Made by a program: the position numbers and the translations under genes. The notes below the pieces were generated by a model. That model was not told the DNA's origin, did no database searches, and saw only the letters and a program-made list of their open reading frames with translations. A DNA stretch of 27,282 bases from Arthrobacter sp. (GTDB taxonomy: Bacteria; Actinomycetota; Actinomycetes; Actinomycetales; Micrococcaceae). The stretch covers positions 1-27,282 of the forward strand of contig JASLBS010000099.1 of assembly GCA_030146405.1 (NCBI GenBank), given 5' to 3'. Shown here piece after piece: positions 1 through 7,565 of this stretch (positions are counted from its first letter, which is position 1; every line of letters begins with the position of its first letter).

Positions 1-102
1 CGCGCCGCGCTGAGGGACCCGCACTGGTGGATGCGGGCGGCCCACGAGTTGGGGCACGAGCTCGTTCCGGCGCCTCAGTACGAGCGATCGGGAACATTCT
101 GA
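1..102 (+). CDS. NADH:flavin oxidoreductase (old yellow enzyme, YqjM type), C-terminal fragment
   Basis: Frame 1 is open from the window edge to a TGA at 100-102 and encodes the last 33 residues of a protein. The ending, with LRDPHWWMRAAHELG followed by a PQYER motif a few residues from the C-terminus, resembles the end of YqjM-type old yellow enzymes, FMN-dependent ene-reductases that reduce activated C=C bonds with NAD(P)H. In that family the C-terminal Tyr/Arg region reaches the neighbouring subunit's active site. This is recollection of the family, not a search. The rest of the gene is outside the window. Its stop lies 64 nt before the next gene, which has its own promoter-like sequence. 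Confidence 0.6.
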   Translation, partial: RAALRDPHWWMRAAHELGHELVPAPQYERSGTF

Positions 103-154
103 CGGACGGCGTGTTGTCGTCCTTTGGGATGACGAGCCGGCCGAGGAGCGTTGC

Positions 155-160
155 TAGCGT
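155..160 (+). promoter_or_regulatory. -10 hexamer of the ABC transporter operon (leaderless type)
   Basis: TAGCGT ends 6 nt before the ATG at 167, so transcription would begin at or next to the start codon. No clear -35 hexamer is visible. The same arrangement precedes several other genes in this window. Confidence 0.5.
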
Positions 161-166
161 ACGAGG

Positions 167-976
167 ATGAGCTCCCTCGTACCGCCTCCGTCCGATGAGA
201 ACGATCCCCAGGCCGAGGTAGGTACTGCAGCCCTGACCATCCGCGGGCTCGCCAAGCGCTTCGGTGACAAGATCGCCGTGAACGGGGTGAACCTCGACGT
301 ACCCTCCGGATCCTTCTACGGGCTCGTGGGTCCGAACGGAGCGGGTAAGACCACCACGCTCTCCATGGCCACGGGGCTGCTCCGGCCCGATTACGGCCAG
401 GCACTCGTCCACGGGGTGGACGTCTGGTCCCGACCCCTCGAGGCGAAGAAGCTGATGGGTATCCTGCCCGACGGGGTCCGCCTGTTCGACCGGCTGACCG
501 GCGAACAACTCGTGACCTACGCCGGCCTGCTGCGGGGCATGGACCGGGAGACGGTGACCGAGCGGACCGGTGACCTGCTCAGGGCACTGGACCTCACGAA
601 CGATGCCGGAACCCTGGTGGTCGACTACTCAGCAGGTATGACGAAGAAGATCGCGCTCGCGTCCGCCCTGATCCATGCCCCGAAACTGCTGGTGCTCGAC
701 GAGCCGTTCGAATCGGTGGACCCCGTGTCAGCGGCGAACATCCGGGACATCCTGAGCGCCTATGTGGACTCCGGGGGGTCGGTGATCGTCTCCAGCCACG
801 TCATGGACCTCGTGCAGCGGATGTGCGACCACGTCGCCGTCATCGCCGGTGGCGTAGTGCTTGCCGCCGGCACGGTGGACGAGGTCAGGGGTGGGGCCAC
901 GCTCGAGGATCGTTTCGTCGAACTCGTCGGTGGGCGCAACACGGCGGAGGGGTTGTCATGGTTGCGGACCTCCTGA
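167..976 (+). CDS. ABC transporter ATP-binding protein (EcsA-like)
   Basis: A 269-residue cytoplasmic ATPase subunit that would power the membrane partner encoded immediately downstream. Visible motifs are the Walker A GPNGAGKTT at residues 55-63, a signature loop reading YSAGM at 154-158 in place of LSGGQ, Walker B LLVLDEP at 174-180 with catalytic Glu179, and the switch His211 in SSH. The Q-loop position reads ILPDG (99-103), with Asp in place of Gln, which I recall as common in EcsA-type ATPases. The ATG at 167 follows a -10-like TAGCGT, so the message is probably leaderless. The stop overlaps the permease start by 19 nt, indicating one operon and translational coupling. The transported substrate cannot be read from sequence. 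Confidence 0.9.
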   Translation: MSSLVPPPSDENDPQAEVGTAALTIRGLAKRFGDKIAVNGVNLDVPSGSFYGLVGPNGAGKTTTLSMATGLLRPDYGQALVHGVDVWSRPLEAKKLMGILPDGVRLFDRLTGEQLVTYAGLLRGMDRETVTERTGDLLRALDLTNDAGTLVVDYSAGMTKKIALASALIHAPKLLVLDEPFESVDPVSAANIRDILSAYVDSGGSVIVSSHVMDLVQRMCDHVAVIAGGVVLAAGTVDEVRGGATLEDRFVELVGGRNTAEGLSWLRTS

Positions 977-2523
977 GGCTCAAACTGATCCTGCTGCGCA
1001 ACTCCCTCAAGCGCAGCACCGCGCAACTGATCGGAGTGATCCTCGGGGGCCTCTACGGGCTGGGCATCCTCTCGGCCCTGGTGGTGGGGCTCGTGCTCCT
1101 GAACGCCGCCGACGTCGAGGTGATCCGTACCATCCTGGTGATCGGGGGATCAGCCGCCGTACTCGGGTGGATCGTCATCCCCATCGCGGCGAGCGGGATA
1201 GACATGACGCTCGACCCCGCACGCTTCGTCACCTTCGCCATCCCCATGCGCTCACTCCTCATGGGGCTCGTCCTCGGAGGTCTGCTGGGAATACCCGGCG
1301 TGGTGACGCTCATCGCGGCGCTGGCCCAGGTCGTGTCCTGGATCCGTTACCCCGCGGCTGCGGTGGCCGCGCTCGTGTGCGGCCTCCTTGCCGTCCTCCT
1401 GTGTGTCGTCGCGTCCAGGCTGGTGACGACGGCGGTGGCATCCATGACGTCATCCCGCCGCTTCAAGGACATACGCGGCATCGTGGCGTTCATTCCACTG
1501 CTCTTCCTCGGTCCGATCATCGGCGGTATCGCGGCGGGTTTCCAGAGCTCGCCGGGCTTCGCATCCACCCTCGCCGATGTTCTCGCCTGGACACCGCTCG
1601 GTGCTTTCTGGGCTGTTCCCGCCGATGTCGCCCGCGGGGACGCCGGCCTCGCCGCTGCCAGATTCCTGATCGGCGTTCTCACCCTGGCGCTGTTCCTCGT
1701 CCTGTGGAGCCGCAGTCTGAGCCACGCGTTGGTGACTCCGCCGTACAACGCGGTCACCCAGCGGGCCGGCGGTCAACTCGGCTGGTTCAGCCGGTTCCCA
1801 GCGACGCCCGCAGGTGCCATCGCTGCCCGTGCCCTCACCTACTGGCTCCGCGACCCCCGGTACTCGGCGTCACTGATCATGATCCCGTTCCTCGCCGTGC
1901 TGCTCTTCTTCATCGGAGGTGGCGCCGTGGGGCCCGTCCTCTTCCTCGGGCCCGTCACGGCATTCCTGCTCGCATGGTCCATCTCCGCCGACATCTCCTA
2001 CGACAACACGGCGTTCAGCCTCCACCTCTCCACCGGCGTCAGCGGGCGCGACGACCGGGTGGGCCGTGCCGTGGCGCTCCTCGTCTTCGCGTTACCGGTG
2101 ACAGTGGTGTTCACCGTGGTTCCGTTGATCGTCTTCGGCAGGACGGATGCGCTGCCGGTCATGCTCGGACTGGGGATCGGGCTCCTGCTCTCCGGGACGG
2201 GCCTGGCCAGTCTGGTATCGGCCAGGTACACCTACAACGTCCCCCTGCCGGGCGAGAGTGCGTTCAAGACCCCTCCGGGTACGAATTTCCTCATGTTCGC
2301 CGTGCAGTTCATCGGTTGGTTCGTGATGCTGTTGCTGGTCATTCCCGAGATCATCCTGACCATCGCGTTCTTCGTCACGGGGAACGCGCTCTTCGGTTGG
2401 CTGACCCTGGTTGTCGGCCTGGTCCTGGGCGGAATCCTGTTCGTGGTGGGCCTTCGCGTGGGTGGGCGCTGGTACGACCGCCGGGCACCCGAACTCCTCC
2501 TGTCGGTATCCGCCAACCGCTGA
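958..2523 (+). CDS. ABC transporter permease, EcsB-like multispanning membrane protein
   Basis: A 521-residue integral membrane protein, partner of the ATPase just upstream. The frame is open further upstream, but the ATG at 958 is preferred: it gives a short basic amphipathic N-terminus (MVADLLRLKLILLRNSLKRS) leading into the first membrane segment, and the longer version would only translate ATPase coding sequence in another frame. Roughly a dozen hydrophobic segments are visible, including residues about 23-50, 60-80, 100-125 and 130-155, a cluster in the middle, and four near the C-terminus. There is no periplasmic binding protein gene nearby, which argues for export or a membrane-housekeeping role. 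I assign only the ABC-2/Ecs-type permease class; the substrate is unknown. Confidence 0.85.
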   Translation: MVADLLRLKLILLRNSLKRSTAQLIGVILGGLYGLGILSALVVGLVLLNAADVEVIRTILVIGGSAAVLGWIVIPIAASGIDMTLDPARFVTFAIPMRSLLMGLVLGGLLGIPGVVTLIAALAQVVSWIRYPAAAVAALVCGLLAVLLCVVASRLVTTAVASMTSSRRFKDIRGIVAFIPLLFLGPIIGGIAAGFQSSPGFASTLADVLAWTPLGAFWAVPADVARGDAGLAAARFLIGVLTLALFLVLWSRSLSHALVTPPYNAVTQRAGGQLGWFSRFPATPAGAIAARALTYWLRDPRYSASLIMIPFLAVLLFFIGGGAVGPVLFLGPVTAFLLAWSISADISYDNTAFSLHLSTGVSGRDDRVGRAVALLVFALPVTVVFTVVPLIVFGRTDALPVMLGLGIGLLLSGTGLASLVSARYTYNVPLPGESAFKTPPGTNFLMFAVQFIGWFVMLLLVIPEIILTIAFFVTGNALFGWLTLVVGLVLGGILFVVGLRVGGRWYDRRAPELLLSVSANR

Positions 2524-2684
2524 CGCTCGTACGAGGTCCGTCCGGCTCGAGTCCGATCGGCGATTCTCCTACCGCCGCTGACCGCAGGGCGGACTACTCG
2601 GGCTTGGTCTGCCGTCCACTGGTCCGATGACCGTCTCCTACTCGATACCTGTGCATAACCTATCCCGGCACTTTTCCTTGAGGT

Positions 2685-2690
2685 TATGCT
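2685..2690 (+). promoter_or_regulatory. possible -10 element upstream of the DUF6318 gene
   Basis: TATGCT lies about 44 nt before the GTG at 2735, leaving room for a normal leader with a GGAGAG ribosome site at 2724-2729. No convincing -35 is seen. The 2524-2734 interval holds no gene that I can support. Confidence 0.3.
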
Positions 2691-2734
2691 GAGGGCCATT
2701 CGAGCTCTGCAGTCGATCGTGATGGAGAGATGGC

Positions 2735-3403
2735 GTGTTTTCAGTGCGTGTGCAGGGCCGACGACGAAGCGGGCCCCTTCTGATCAGTGCAGCTCTGGGA
2801 ATCATGCTCCTGATAGCCGGATGTGAGGTGAGCCCGGAACCGACCGCCAGTTCGACATCGGATTCGGCGCCACCGTCCGCTTCCCCCTCGGCGATGATGG
2901 CGACGGCGCCCCCGACGCCGGAGCCGTCGCCCGCATCCTCCGCAGGTCCGGCGACCAACATCCCGGTTCCGGTGAAGCCGGCGCTGGCTGACGAGAACTC
3001 GGAGGAGGGCCTGGAGGCCTTCACCGAGTACTGGTTCGAACTACTAAGTTATGCCTACCAGACCAATGATTGGACCCTGTTCGATGAGGAGACAGATCCA
3101 GGATGTCGGACCTGCGCCAGTATTAAGTCAGCCGTAACCGAACTTTACGGGCAAGGGCGTTGGCTTTCGGGGGCGGAAGTCGATTTAGTTTCCTTCGATA
3201 CCGCTTTCCAACCGACCACAAGTGGTTCAATTACATCCTACGTCGAGAATCGTCAAGAAGAAATCAATTACTTTGAGCAGGACGGCGTTGTTCTTCGAAC
3301 GGTTCCGCGGCAATCTACGCCCGCGCTCGACGTCGTGAACACGATTTATGACAGCGGTAGTTGGCTCGTCCTTGATTACGGAGCTCCCGAGGGGACGAAG
3401 TGA
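2735..3403 (+). CDS. DUF6318-family lipoprotein
   Basis: A 222-residue putative secreted lipoprotein. The basic N-terminus and hydrophobic stretch (about 14-29) end in a lipobox IAGC with Cys30 as the predicted lipidated residue. Residues about 31-85 are a Ser/Pro/Ala-rich spacer, followed by a compact domain (about 88-217) containing EAFTEYWFELLSYAY, the CRTC pair and a C-terminal LVLDYG strand. This matches my recollection of DUF6318, a family of unknown function found in Arthrobacter and relatives. The start is GTG, with GGAGAG six nt upstream. The last four bases (GTGA) overlap the start of the next gene. Base composition drops sharply from about codon 100 onward, with A/T-rich codons including TTA, unlike the 5' half. 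Confidence 0.7.
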   Translation: MFSVRVQGRRRSGPLLISAALGIMLLIAGCEVSPEPTASSTSDSAPPSASPSAMMATAPPTPEPSPASSAGPATNIPVPVKPALADENSEEGLEAFTEYWFELLSYAYQTNDWTLFDEETDPGCRTCASIKSAVTELYGQGRWLSGAEVDLVSFDTAFQPTTSGSITSYVENRQEEINYFEQDGVVLRTVPRQSTPALDVVNTIYDSGSWLVLDYGAPEGTK

Positions 3404-4371
3404 AGACAAGGAGAAACGCTGCATCTATAGTTGTTCTTACTTTTTTTCTGCCCCTGAATCAATCTCCTGCATTAGGCGCCGAAACGGATCCATTACCGGT
3501 GGTCGAGACTTCAGGGAACAACTTCATCGGGTCCAATCATTCGAAGTACGTCAAACTAGGTGCGAAGGATCTTCCCCAAGATGACGCTCCATCGCTTGCC
3601 GCAGAGCCTGCTGCCCTTCCAGTAGATGACGGCATCGATTACACCTACGTCCGAACGTGCCTTGCTGGGTCGAGGGACAACCTCGATCCCGGCTCCTGTC
3701 CACGCATCAACGCTCAGTGCGACGCGCAGGAGGACGGCGTGCTCGTCGACTGGATCGAAGTCAACAACAACGTGCAACCGGCAACGCAGACACCTACGGG
3801 CCGTTCGTCATGCATGTACCCGGGGGAGCCTCCCGCACCTCCGATCGAGGGCGCTGCTGCAGCCGAGGAGGCGCCCATTGTCATCACACTCGAGGAGTTC
3901 GAGAAACAACCGGTTCTCGCAGCCGTGATCGTGTCGCAGCCCTCCAACTTCGGCCTTCGGAACGCGCACTCGAATCTGTACGCCGACGCGCAGGAACAGG
4001 AGTTCACCTTCGAGTTCCAGGACGCGGCAATCGTCCTCAAGGCCCGGCCCGTGTCCTATCAGTGGAGCTACGGAGACGGCACGACTGCCCTCACCACGAA
4101 CCCGGGCGGCCCCGTCGCCGGTAACGCGTTCGACACCCAGACGCCGACCAGTCACCAGTACCAGGAGACCGGCGACTTCGACCTCACTCTGACTACCTAC
4201 TTCGCCGGCGACTACTCCGTGGACGGCGGCCCGTTCCAACCGGTTGCAGGCGAAGCAGCGGTGGTCTCGGCACCCCATCTCATGAGTATCTGGAGAACCG
4301 AGGGCCACAACGTGAGCGAGAACTGCATCGAGAATCCAACCGGTATCGGCTGCGAGGCACCCACCCGCTGA
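3400..4371 (+). CDS. secreted PKD-domain protein
   Basis: A 323-residue protein with a predicted Sec signal peptide (basic MKTRR, hydrophobic core to about residue 19, cleavage near Ala27). After a low-complexity stretch comes a Cys-containing segment (Cys87, Cys100, Cys107, Cys138) and then a PKD-like beta domain at about 215-275, with YQWSYGDG at 220-227 and HQYQETGDF at 252-260. Two further Cys lie near the C-terminus. PKD domains are extracellular beta-sandwich modules; no catalytic residues are visible. I recall similar proteins next to DUF6318 lipoproteins in Micrococcales, function unknown. The GTG start sits inside the stop of the preceding gene (GTGA), indicating coupling. The first 260 nt are low-GC with two TTA codons; the rest has normal composition. 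No membrane anchor or sorting signal is seen. Confidence 0.7.
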   Translation: MKTRRNAASIVVLTFFLPLNQSPALGAETDPLPVVETSGNNFIGSNHSKYVKLGAKDLPQDDAPSLAAEPAALPVDDGIDYTYVRTCLAGSRDNLDPGSCPRINAQCDAQEDGVLVDWIEVNNNVQPATQTPTGRSSCMYPGEPPAPPIEGAAAAEEAPIVITLEEFEKQPVLAAVIVSQPSNFGLRNAHSNLYADAQEQEFTFEFQDAAIVLKARPVSYQWSYGDGTTALTTNPGGPVAGNAFDTQTPTSHQYQETGDFDLTLTTYFAGDYSVDGGPFQPVAGEAAVVSAPHLMSIWRTEGHNVSENCIENPTGIGCEAPTR

Positions 4372-4413
4372 GAAGGTTCTCGATCCGCTCAGTAGAAGGC
4401 TGGGCTGCAGTGC

Positions 4414-5619
4414 TTAATCGCATCCGTAGGTTCTACCGCCGGGCGACGTCGCGACGAGTGCGCCGTTCGACGACCTCGAGTACTGCCAGATGCCCTCACT
4501 CTTCAGCATGTGATGCTTCCTGCAGAGGTGAGTGAGGTTGTCGTGGTCGGTCCCTCCTGTCTGCGACCAGGGTCTCGTATGGTCGAGCTCGCAGCGTGCG
4601 GCAGGAACACAACAGCCAGGGTGTCGACAGGTCCGGTCACGCACCCGCAACCAACGCTTGAGATCCGCAGGTACCGCATAGGAGGTTCGTCCTACGCTCA
4701 GTACCGCTCCGCTCTCGGGGTGGGTCAGCAGCCGGGTGAAGGACGGCGCGTGCGCGGCCAGTCGTCGTGCTATCTCGGCGGGGATGGGACCGTAGCCCTC
4801 CAGTTCGGCCGGTGCGTCATCCACGCCGAGCAAGGTGAGTACGGGGACGGTGACATTGATCTGTGCTGCCGGCCGATCGTCACCGGGTCGTTCGGACATG
4901 CGGTCAGGAGAGCCTCGGTGTCCTCCGAGCAGAAGATCCACACAGACATCCGTCCGCAGTTGCGACAGCGGACGGCGCTCCGACGGGCTCTGAAGTTCGC
5001 GGGCCTCGGAGGTCAAGCGTGCGTCGATGGCGGAGGCATCCGTTGCCGGTAGGTAGATGTGCAGCCATGCCATGGCATCGTCCGCGGCTTCCAACTCGAC
5101 ACGGCGACGGTTCGCTGCCATGCGTGCACGCTGGTCCAGGGCGATGGGGTGCAGCTCCGATCTGAGCTTGCGCGCCCTGTACGTCAAGCACGGCACTGTC
5201 GTCTCGAGCGCTATGGGAAGGAGTCGGGCCTCGACCTGCGCAGCCGTACCCGCCGGTAATCCGGAGTATTCGTGCAACAGGGCAGCCGTGTGGCCCCAGG
5301 TGATAACCCCGGACCGTAGTGCCTCGAGCGCCTGTGGATGGTGATGCACGAGAAGCCTCGACTGCTGCACGAGGCGATGCGCTGAACGGTCCGATATGCG
5401 CAGTAAGCAGGCGATCTCCGTTGCCGTCGTGGTATCGGCCATATTCGTCCGGTGGATCCTCGAACTGGACGGAACGGAAACTCGCTGCTCGAACAACTCG
5501 CGCAACTCTGCCGTTCTCACCGCGAGTTCGGCATCGATGCGCGCCTTCTCTGCAGTGAGGTCGGCGATGCGCGCCAGGAGGAATTCATTCTCCTCGAAAT
5601 CCCTGCCCGCTGATTGCAT
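4414..5619 (-). CDS. DUF222 and HNH endonuclease-domain protein (13E12 type)
   Basis: A 401-residue protein. An N-terminal helical, probably coiled-coil segment (about 9-45) leads into a DUF222-like region (about 50-290). The C-terminal HNH module at about 328-372 has CRHPGC, then ELDH with His347, Asn361 in DNLTH, and His370 in CRKHH. HNH domains cut nucleic acid with a single metal ion. In actinobacteria DUF222-HNH proteins, including the 13E12 repeats of Mycobacterium tuberculosis, occur in many copies per genome, and their biological role is unsettled. The core HNH residues are intact, so this copy looks functional. The gene is convergent with the PKD gene (42 nt apart) and divergent from DUF3039. 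A GATAAT box lies 6 nt before the ATG at 5619. Confidence 0.85.
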   Translation of the reverse strand: MQSAGRDFEENEFLLARIADLTAEKARIDAELAVRTAELRELFEQRVSVPSSSRIHRTNMADTTTATEIACLLRISDRSAHRLVQQSRLLVHHHPQALEALRSGVITWGHTAALLHEYSGLPAGTAAQVEARLLPIALETTVPCLTYRARKLRSELHPIALDQRARMAANRRRVELEAADDAMAWLHIYLPATDASAIDARLTSEARELQSPSERRPLSQLRTDVCVDLLLGGHRGSPDRMSERPGDDRPAAQINVTVPVLTLLGVDDAPAELEGYGPIPAEIARRLAAHAPSFTRLLTHPESGAVLSVGRTSYAVPADLKRWLRVRDRTCRHPGCCVPAARCELDHTRPWSQTGGTDHDNLTHLCRKHHMLKSEGIWQYSRSSNGALVATSPGGRTYGCD

Positions 5620-5625
5620 GCTTCA

Positions 5626-5631
5626 ATTATC
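5626..5631 (-). promoter_or_regulatory. -10-like GATAAT before the HNH gene
   Basis: On the minus strand GATAAT ends 6 nt before the ATG at 5619, consistent with a leaderless or nearly leaderless transcript. It faces the DUF3039 promoter across a 152-nt divergent interval. Confidence 0.4.
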
Positions 5632-5759
5632 CCCGCCACCACTGACAGAATAGATGTGCATCGATTCGTCGTGGTCCATGTTTCGTGTGATGTTCGGAAA
5701 GGCGAAACACTCCGCTCGTTGGCCCCTCACGCAACTGCCTACGCACCGCCGACGGCCGA

Positions 5760-5765
5760 TAGACT
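5760..5765 (+). promoter_or_regulatory. -10 hexamer of DUF3039 operon (leaderless type)
   Basis: TAGACT, within the octamer TAGACTGG, ends 6 nt before the ATG at 5772. The same octamer precedes rph and the ADP-ribosylglycohydrolase-like gene at almost the same distance. Confidence 0.6.
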
Positions 5766-5771
5766 GGATGC

Positions 5772-6071
5772 ATGACTATGCCTGCAGATCCCTTCGCCAA
5801 CGATCCGCTCGACGCCGGCGCGGGCGGTTCCACCGCCACCCTCGAACGTGAGGAGCTACGTCAGGAGGTTGAGCCCGGTGACGCCGAGCGCTTCGCCCAC
5901 TACGTGCGCAAGGAGAAGATCATGGAGTCCGCCTTCAGTGGCGACCCCGTGATCGCCCTGTGCGGCAAGGTGTGGACGCCGGGCCGCGACCCGGAGAAGT
6001 TCCCCGTATGCCCGGAGTGCAAGGAGATCTACAACGGTCTGCGCCCCGGGAAGGACGACCCGAAGAAGTAG
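5772..6071 (+). CDS. DUF3039 small zinc-ribbon-like protein
   Basis: A 99-residue soluble protein with an acidic N-terminal third and a lysine-rich end. His43, Cys64 and the pair Cys80-Pro-Glu-Cys83 look like a metal-binding set, probably zinc. The pattern matches the actinobacterial DUF3039 family, whose molecular function I do not know. The start is the ATG at 5772, directly after a -10-like TAGACT; an in-frame ATG two codons later is less likely. It is the first gene of a probable three-gene operon, with the MFS gene starting 48 nt downstream and that gene overlapping the helicase gene. No signal peptide or membrane segment is visible. Confidence 0.8.
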   Translation: MTMPADPFANDPLDAGAGGSTATLEREELRQEVEPGDAERFAHYVRKEKIMESAFSGDPVIALCGKVWTPGRDPEKFPVCPECKEIYNGLRPGKDDPKK

Positions 6072-6119
6072 GAACAGCCGCAACCCTCGATCGAACCCGT
6101 GACAGGAACGGCAGACTGT

Positions 6120-7565
6120 ATGAAGAAGACGGCGGGCGCGATCCCCGGCGCGATGTCACCGGAACTACGCCCCCTCACCTTTGGGATCCTCGCGATCGTG
6201 ACCTGCGCCGCGTTCGAGGCGATGGCCGTGGTCACCGCCATGCCCTCGGTGGCACGCGAGTTGTCCGGCGAATCGAGTTACGGCCTCGCGTTCTCGATGT
6301 ACCTCACGGCGTCGCTCCTCGGCACCGTGGTGGCCGGTTCCTGGTGTGACCGCCGGGGCCCGCGCCCCGCGCTCGCCGTAGGCATGGCTCTGATGACCCT
6401 GGGCCTGCTGGCTGCAGGTGCTGCCCCGGAGTTCTGGCTCGTCACCGTAGGCCGCGCCGTCTCCGGGTTGGGTGGCGGGTTCATGATCGTGAGCGTCTAT
6501 GTGATCATCGGGCGATCCTTCCCGCAGCAGGCGCAACCCGTGGTGTTCGGCTGGCTTGCCGCCGCCTGGGTGCTGCCCGCACTGATCGGCCCTGTGGTGG
6601 CCGGCTTCGTCACCGAGCAGTTCGGCTGGCGCTGGGTCTTCTTCGGAGGAGTGCCCGTCGTGGTGGCCGCCGTCGTGGTCGTATGGCCCAGGACGAGCGC
6701 GCTCGGTCCGGTGGAGTCGGCCGATGCCGGTTCGGCGAGAGCGCGGGTTCTGCGGGGACTCGCGCTGGCGGGGGGCGTCTTCGCTGCGCAGTGGGCCGTG
6801 GTCCGACTCGCCGATTCGGCGGGTTCGAGCGGAGTCACGACGGCCGGACTGGTATCGCTGGCGGTTGCAGGGGTACTCGTAGCACTCCTCGTCCTTCCGG
6901 CGCTCCTTCCCAAGGGCACCCTGGTCCTGGCGCGTGGGCTACCGAGCATCATCGCCACCCGGGGCTTCGTGAACGTCGCGTTCTTCGGCACCGAGGCGTT
7001 CATCCCCCTTATGCTGGTCAGCTCCCGTGACATCTCCGCCGGTACCGCGGGGCTGACGCTGAGCGCCGGGGCCATCGGCTGGAGTGCCGGCTCCTACGTC
7101 CAGACCCGCGTGACCTTCGGACGGCAATGGCTGCTGGTTCTCGGGTCCTCCATCCTGTCCGTCTCACTGGGCGGATTCGCCCTCGTCACCGCTGCGGAGG
7201 CCCCGCTGTGGGCCCTCGCCGCCGTGTGGACACTGTCCGGGTTCGCCATGGGAATGACGCTCTCGAGCACATCGGTACTGGTACTCAAGATGTCGGGCAA
7301 GAACGAGCAGGGGCGTAACTCGGCCGCCCTGCAGATCTCGGACCAGCTGGGCGGCGTGGTGGGGACGGCGGGAGCCGGAGCCCTGTTCGCCCTCCTGCAC
7401 GACCCCGCCGAGCCCGGTCACCTCCCCACCTTCGTTGCGATCTGGCTGGCTCTGTGGGTGTTCACGGCAGCGGGTATAGTTTCGGGTCTGAGAGCGGCCA
7501 GATCATCTGACGTCAGCTCCGACCCAACCCCCAGCAAGACGACGGAAGGTTCTGTCCCGGCGTGA
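6120..7565 (+). CDS. MFS transporter
   Basis: A 481-residue major facilitator superfamily protein of the inner membrane. It has many hydrophobic helices and the cytoplasmic loop 2-3 motif CDRRGPRPAL after the second helix, typical of MFS motif A. Length and the extra hydrophobic pair near the middle suggest a 12- or 14-helix proton-driven exporter; the substrate is not predictable. The ATG at 6120 is chosen because AGGAA sits 11 nt upstream; an in-frame GTG at 6099 would add seven residues and has no ribosome site. The stop overlaps the helicase GTG start by four bases (GTGA), so the two are translationally coupled despite apparently unrelated functions. Confidence 0.85.
   Translation: MKKTAGAIPGAMSPELRPLTFGILAIVTCAAFEAMAVVTAMPSVARELSGESSYGLAFSMYLTASLLGTVVAGSWCDRRGPRPALAVGMALMTLGLLAAGAAPEFWLVTVGRAVSGLGGGFMIVSVYVIIGRSFPQQAQPVVFGWLAAAWVLPALIGPVVAGFVTEQFGWRWVFFGGVPVVVAAVVVVWPRTSALGPVESADAGSARARVLRGLALAGGVFAAQWAVVRLADSAGSSGVTTAGLVSLAVAGVLVALLVLPALLPKGTLVLARGLPSIIATRGFVNVAFFGTEAFIPLMLVSSRDISAGTAGLTLSAGAIGWSAGSYVQTRVTFGRQWLLVLGSSILSVSLGGFALVTAAEAPLWALAAVWTLSGFAMGMTLSSTSVLVLKMSGKNEQGRNSAALQISDQLGGVVGTAGAGALFALLHDPAEPGHLPTFVAIWLALWVFTAAGIVSGLRAARSSDVSSDPTPSKTTEGSVPA

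Noticed and set aside
861..2630. A 589-codon plus-strand frame overlapping the ABC permease.
   Set aside because: An Arg/Pro/His-rich frame shadowing a clear membrane protein.
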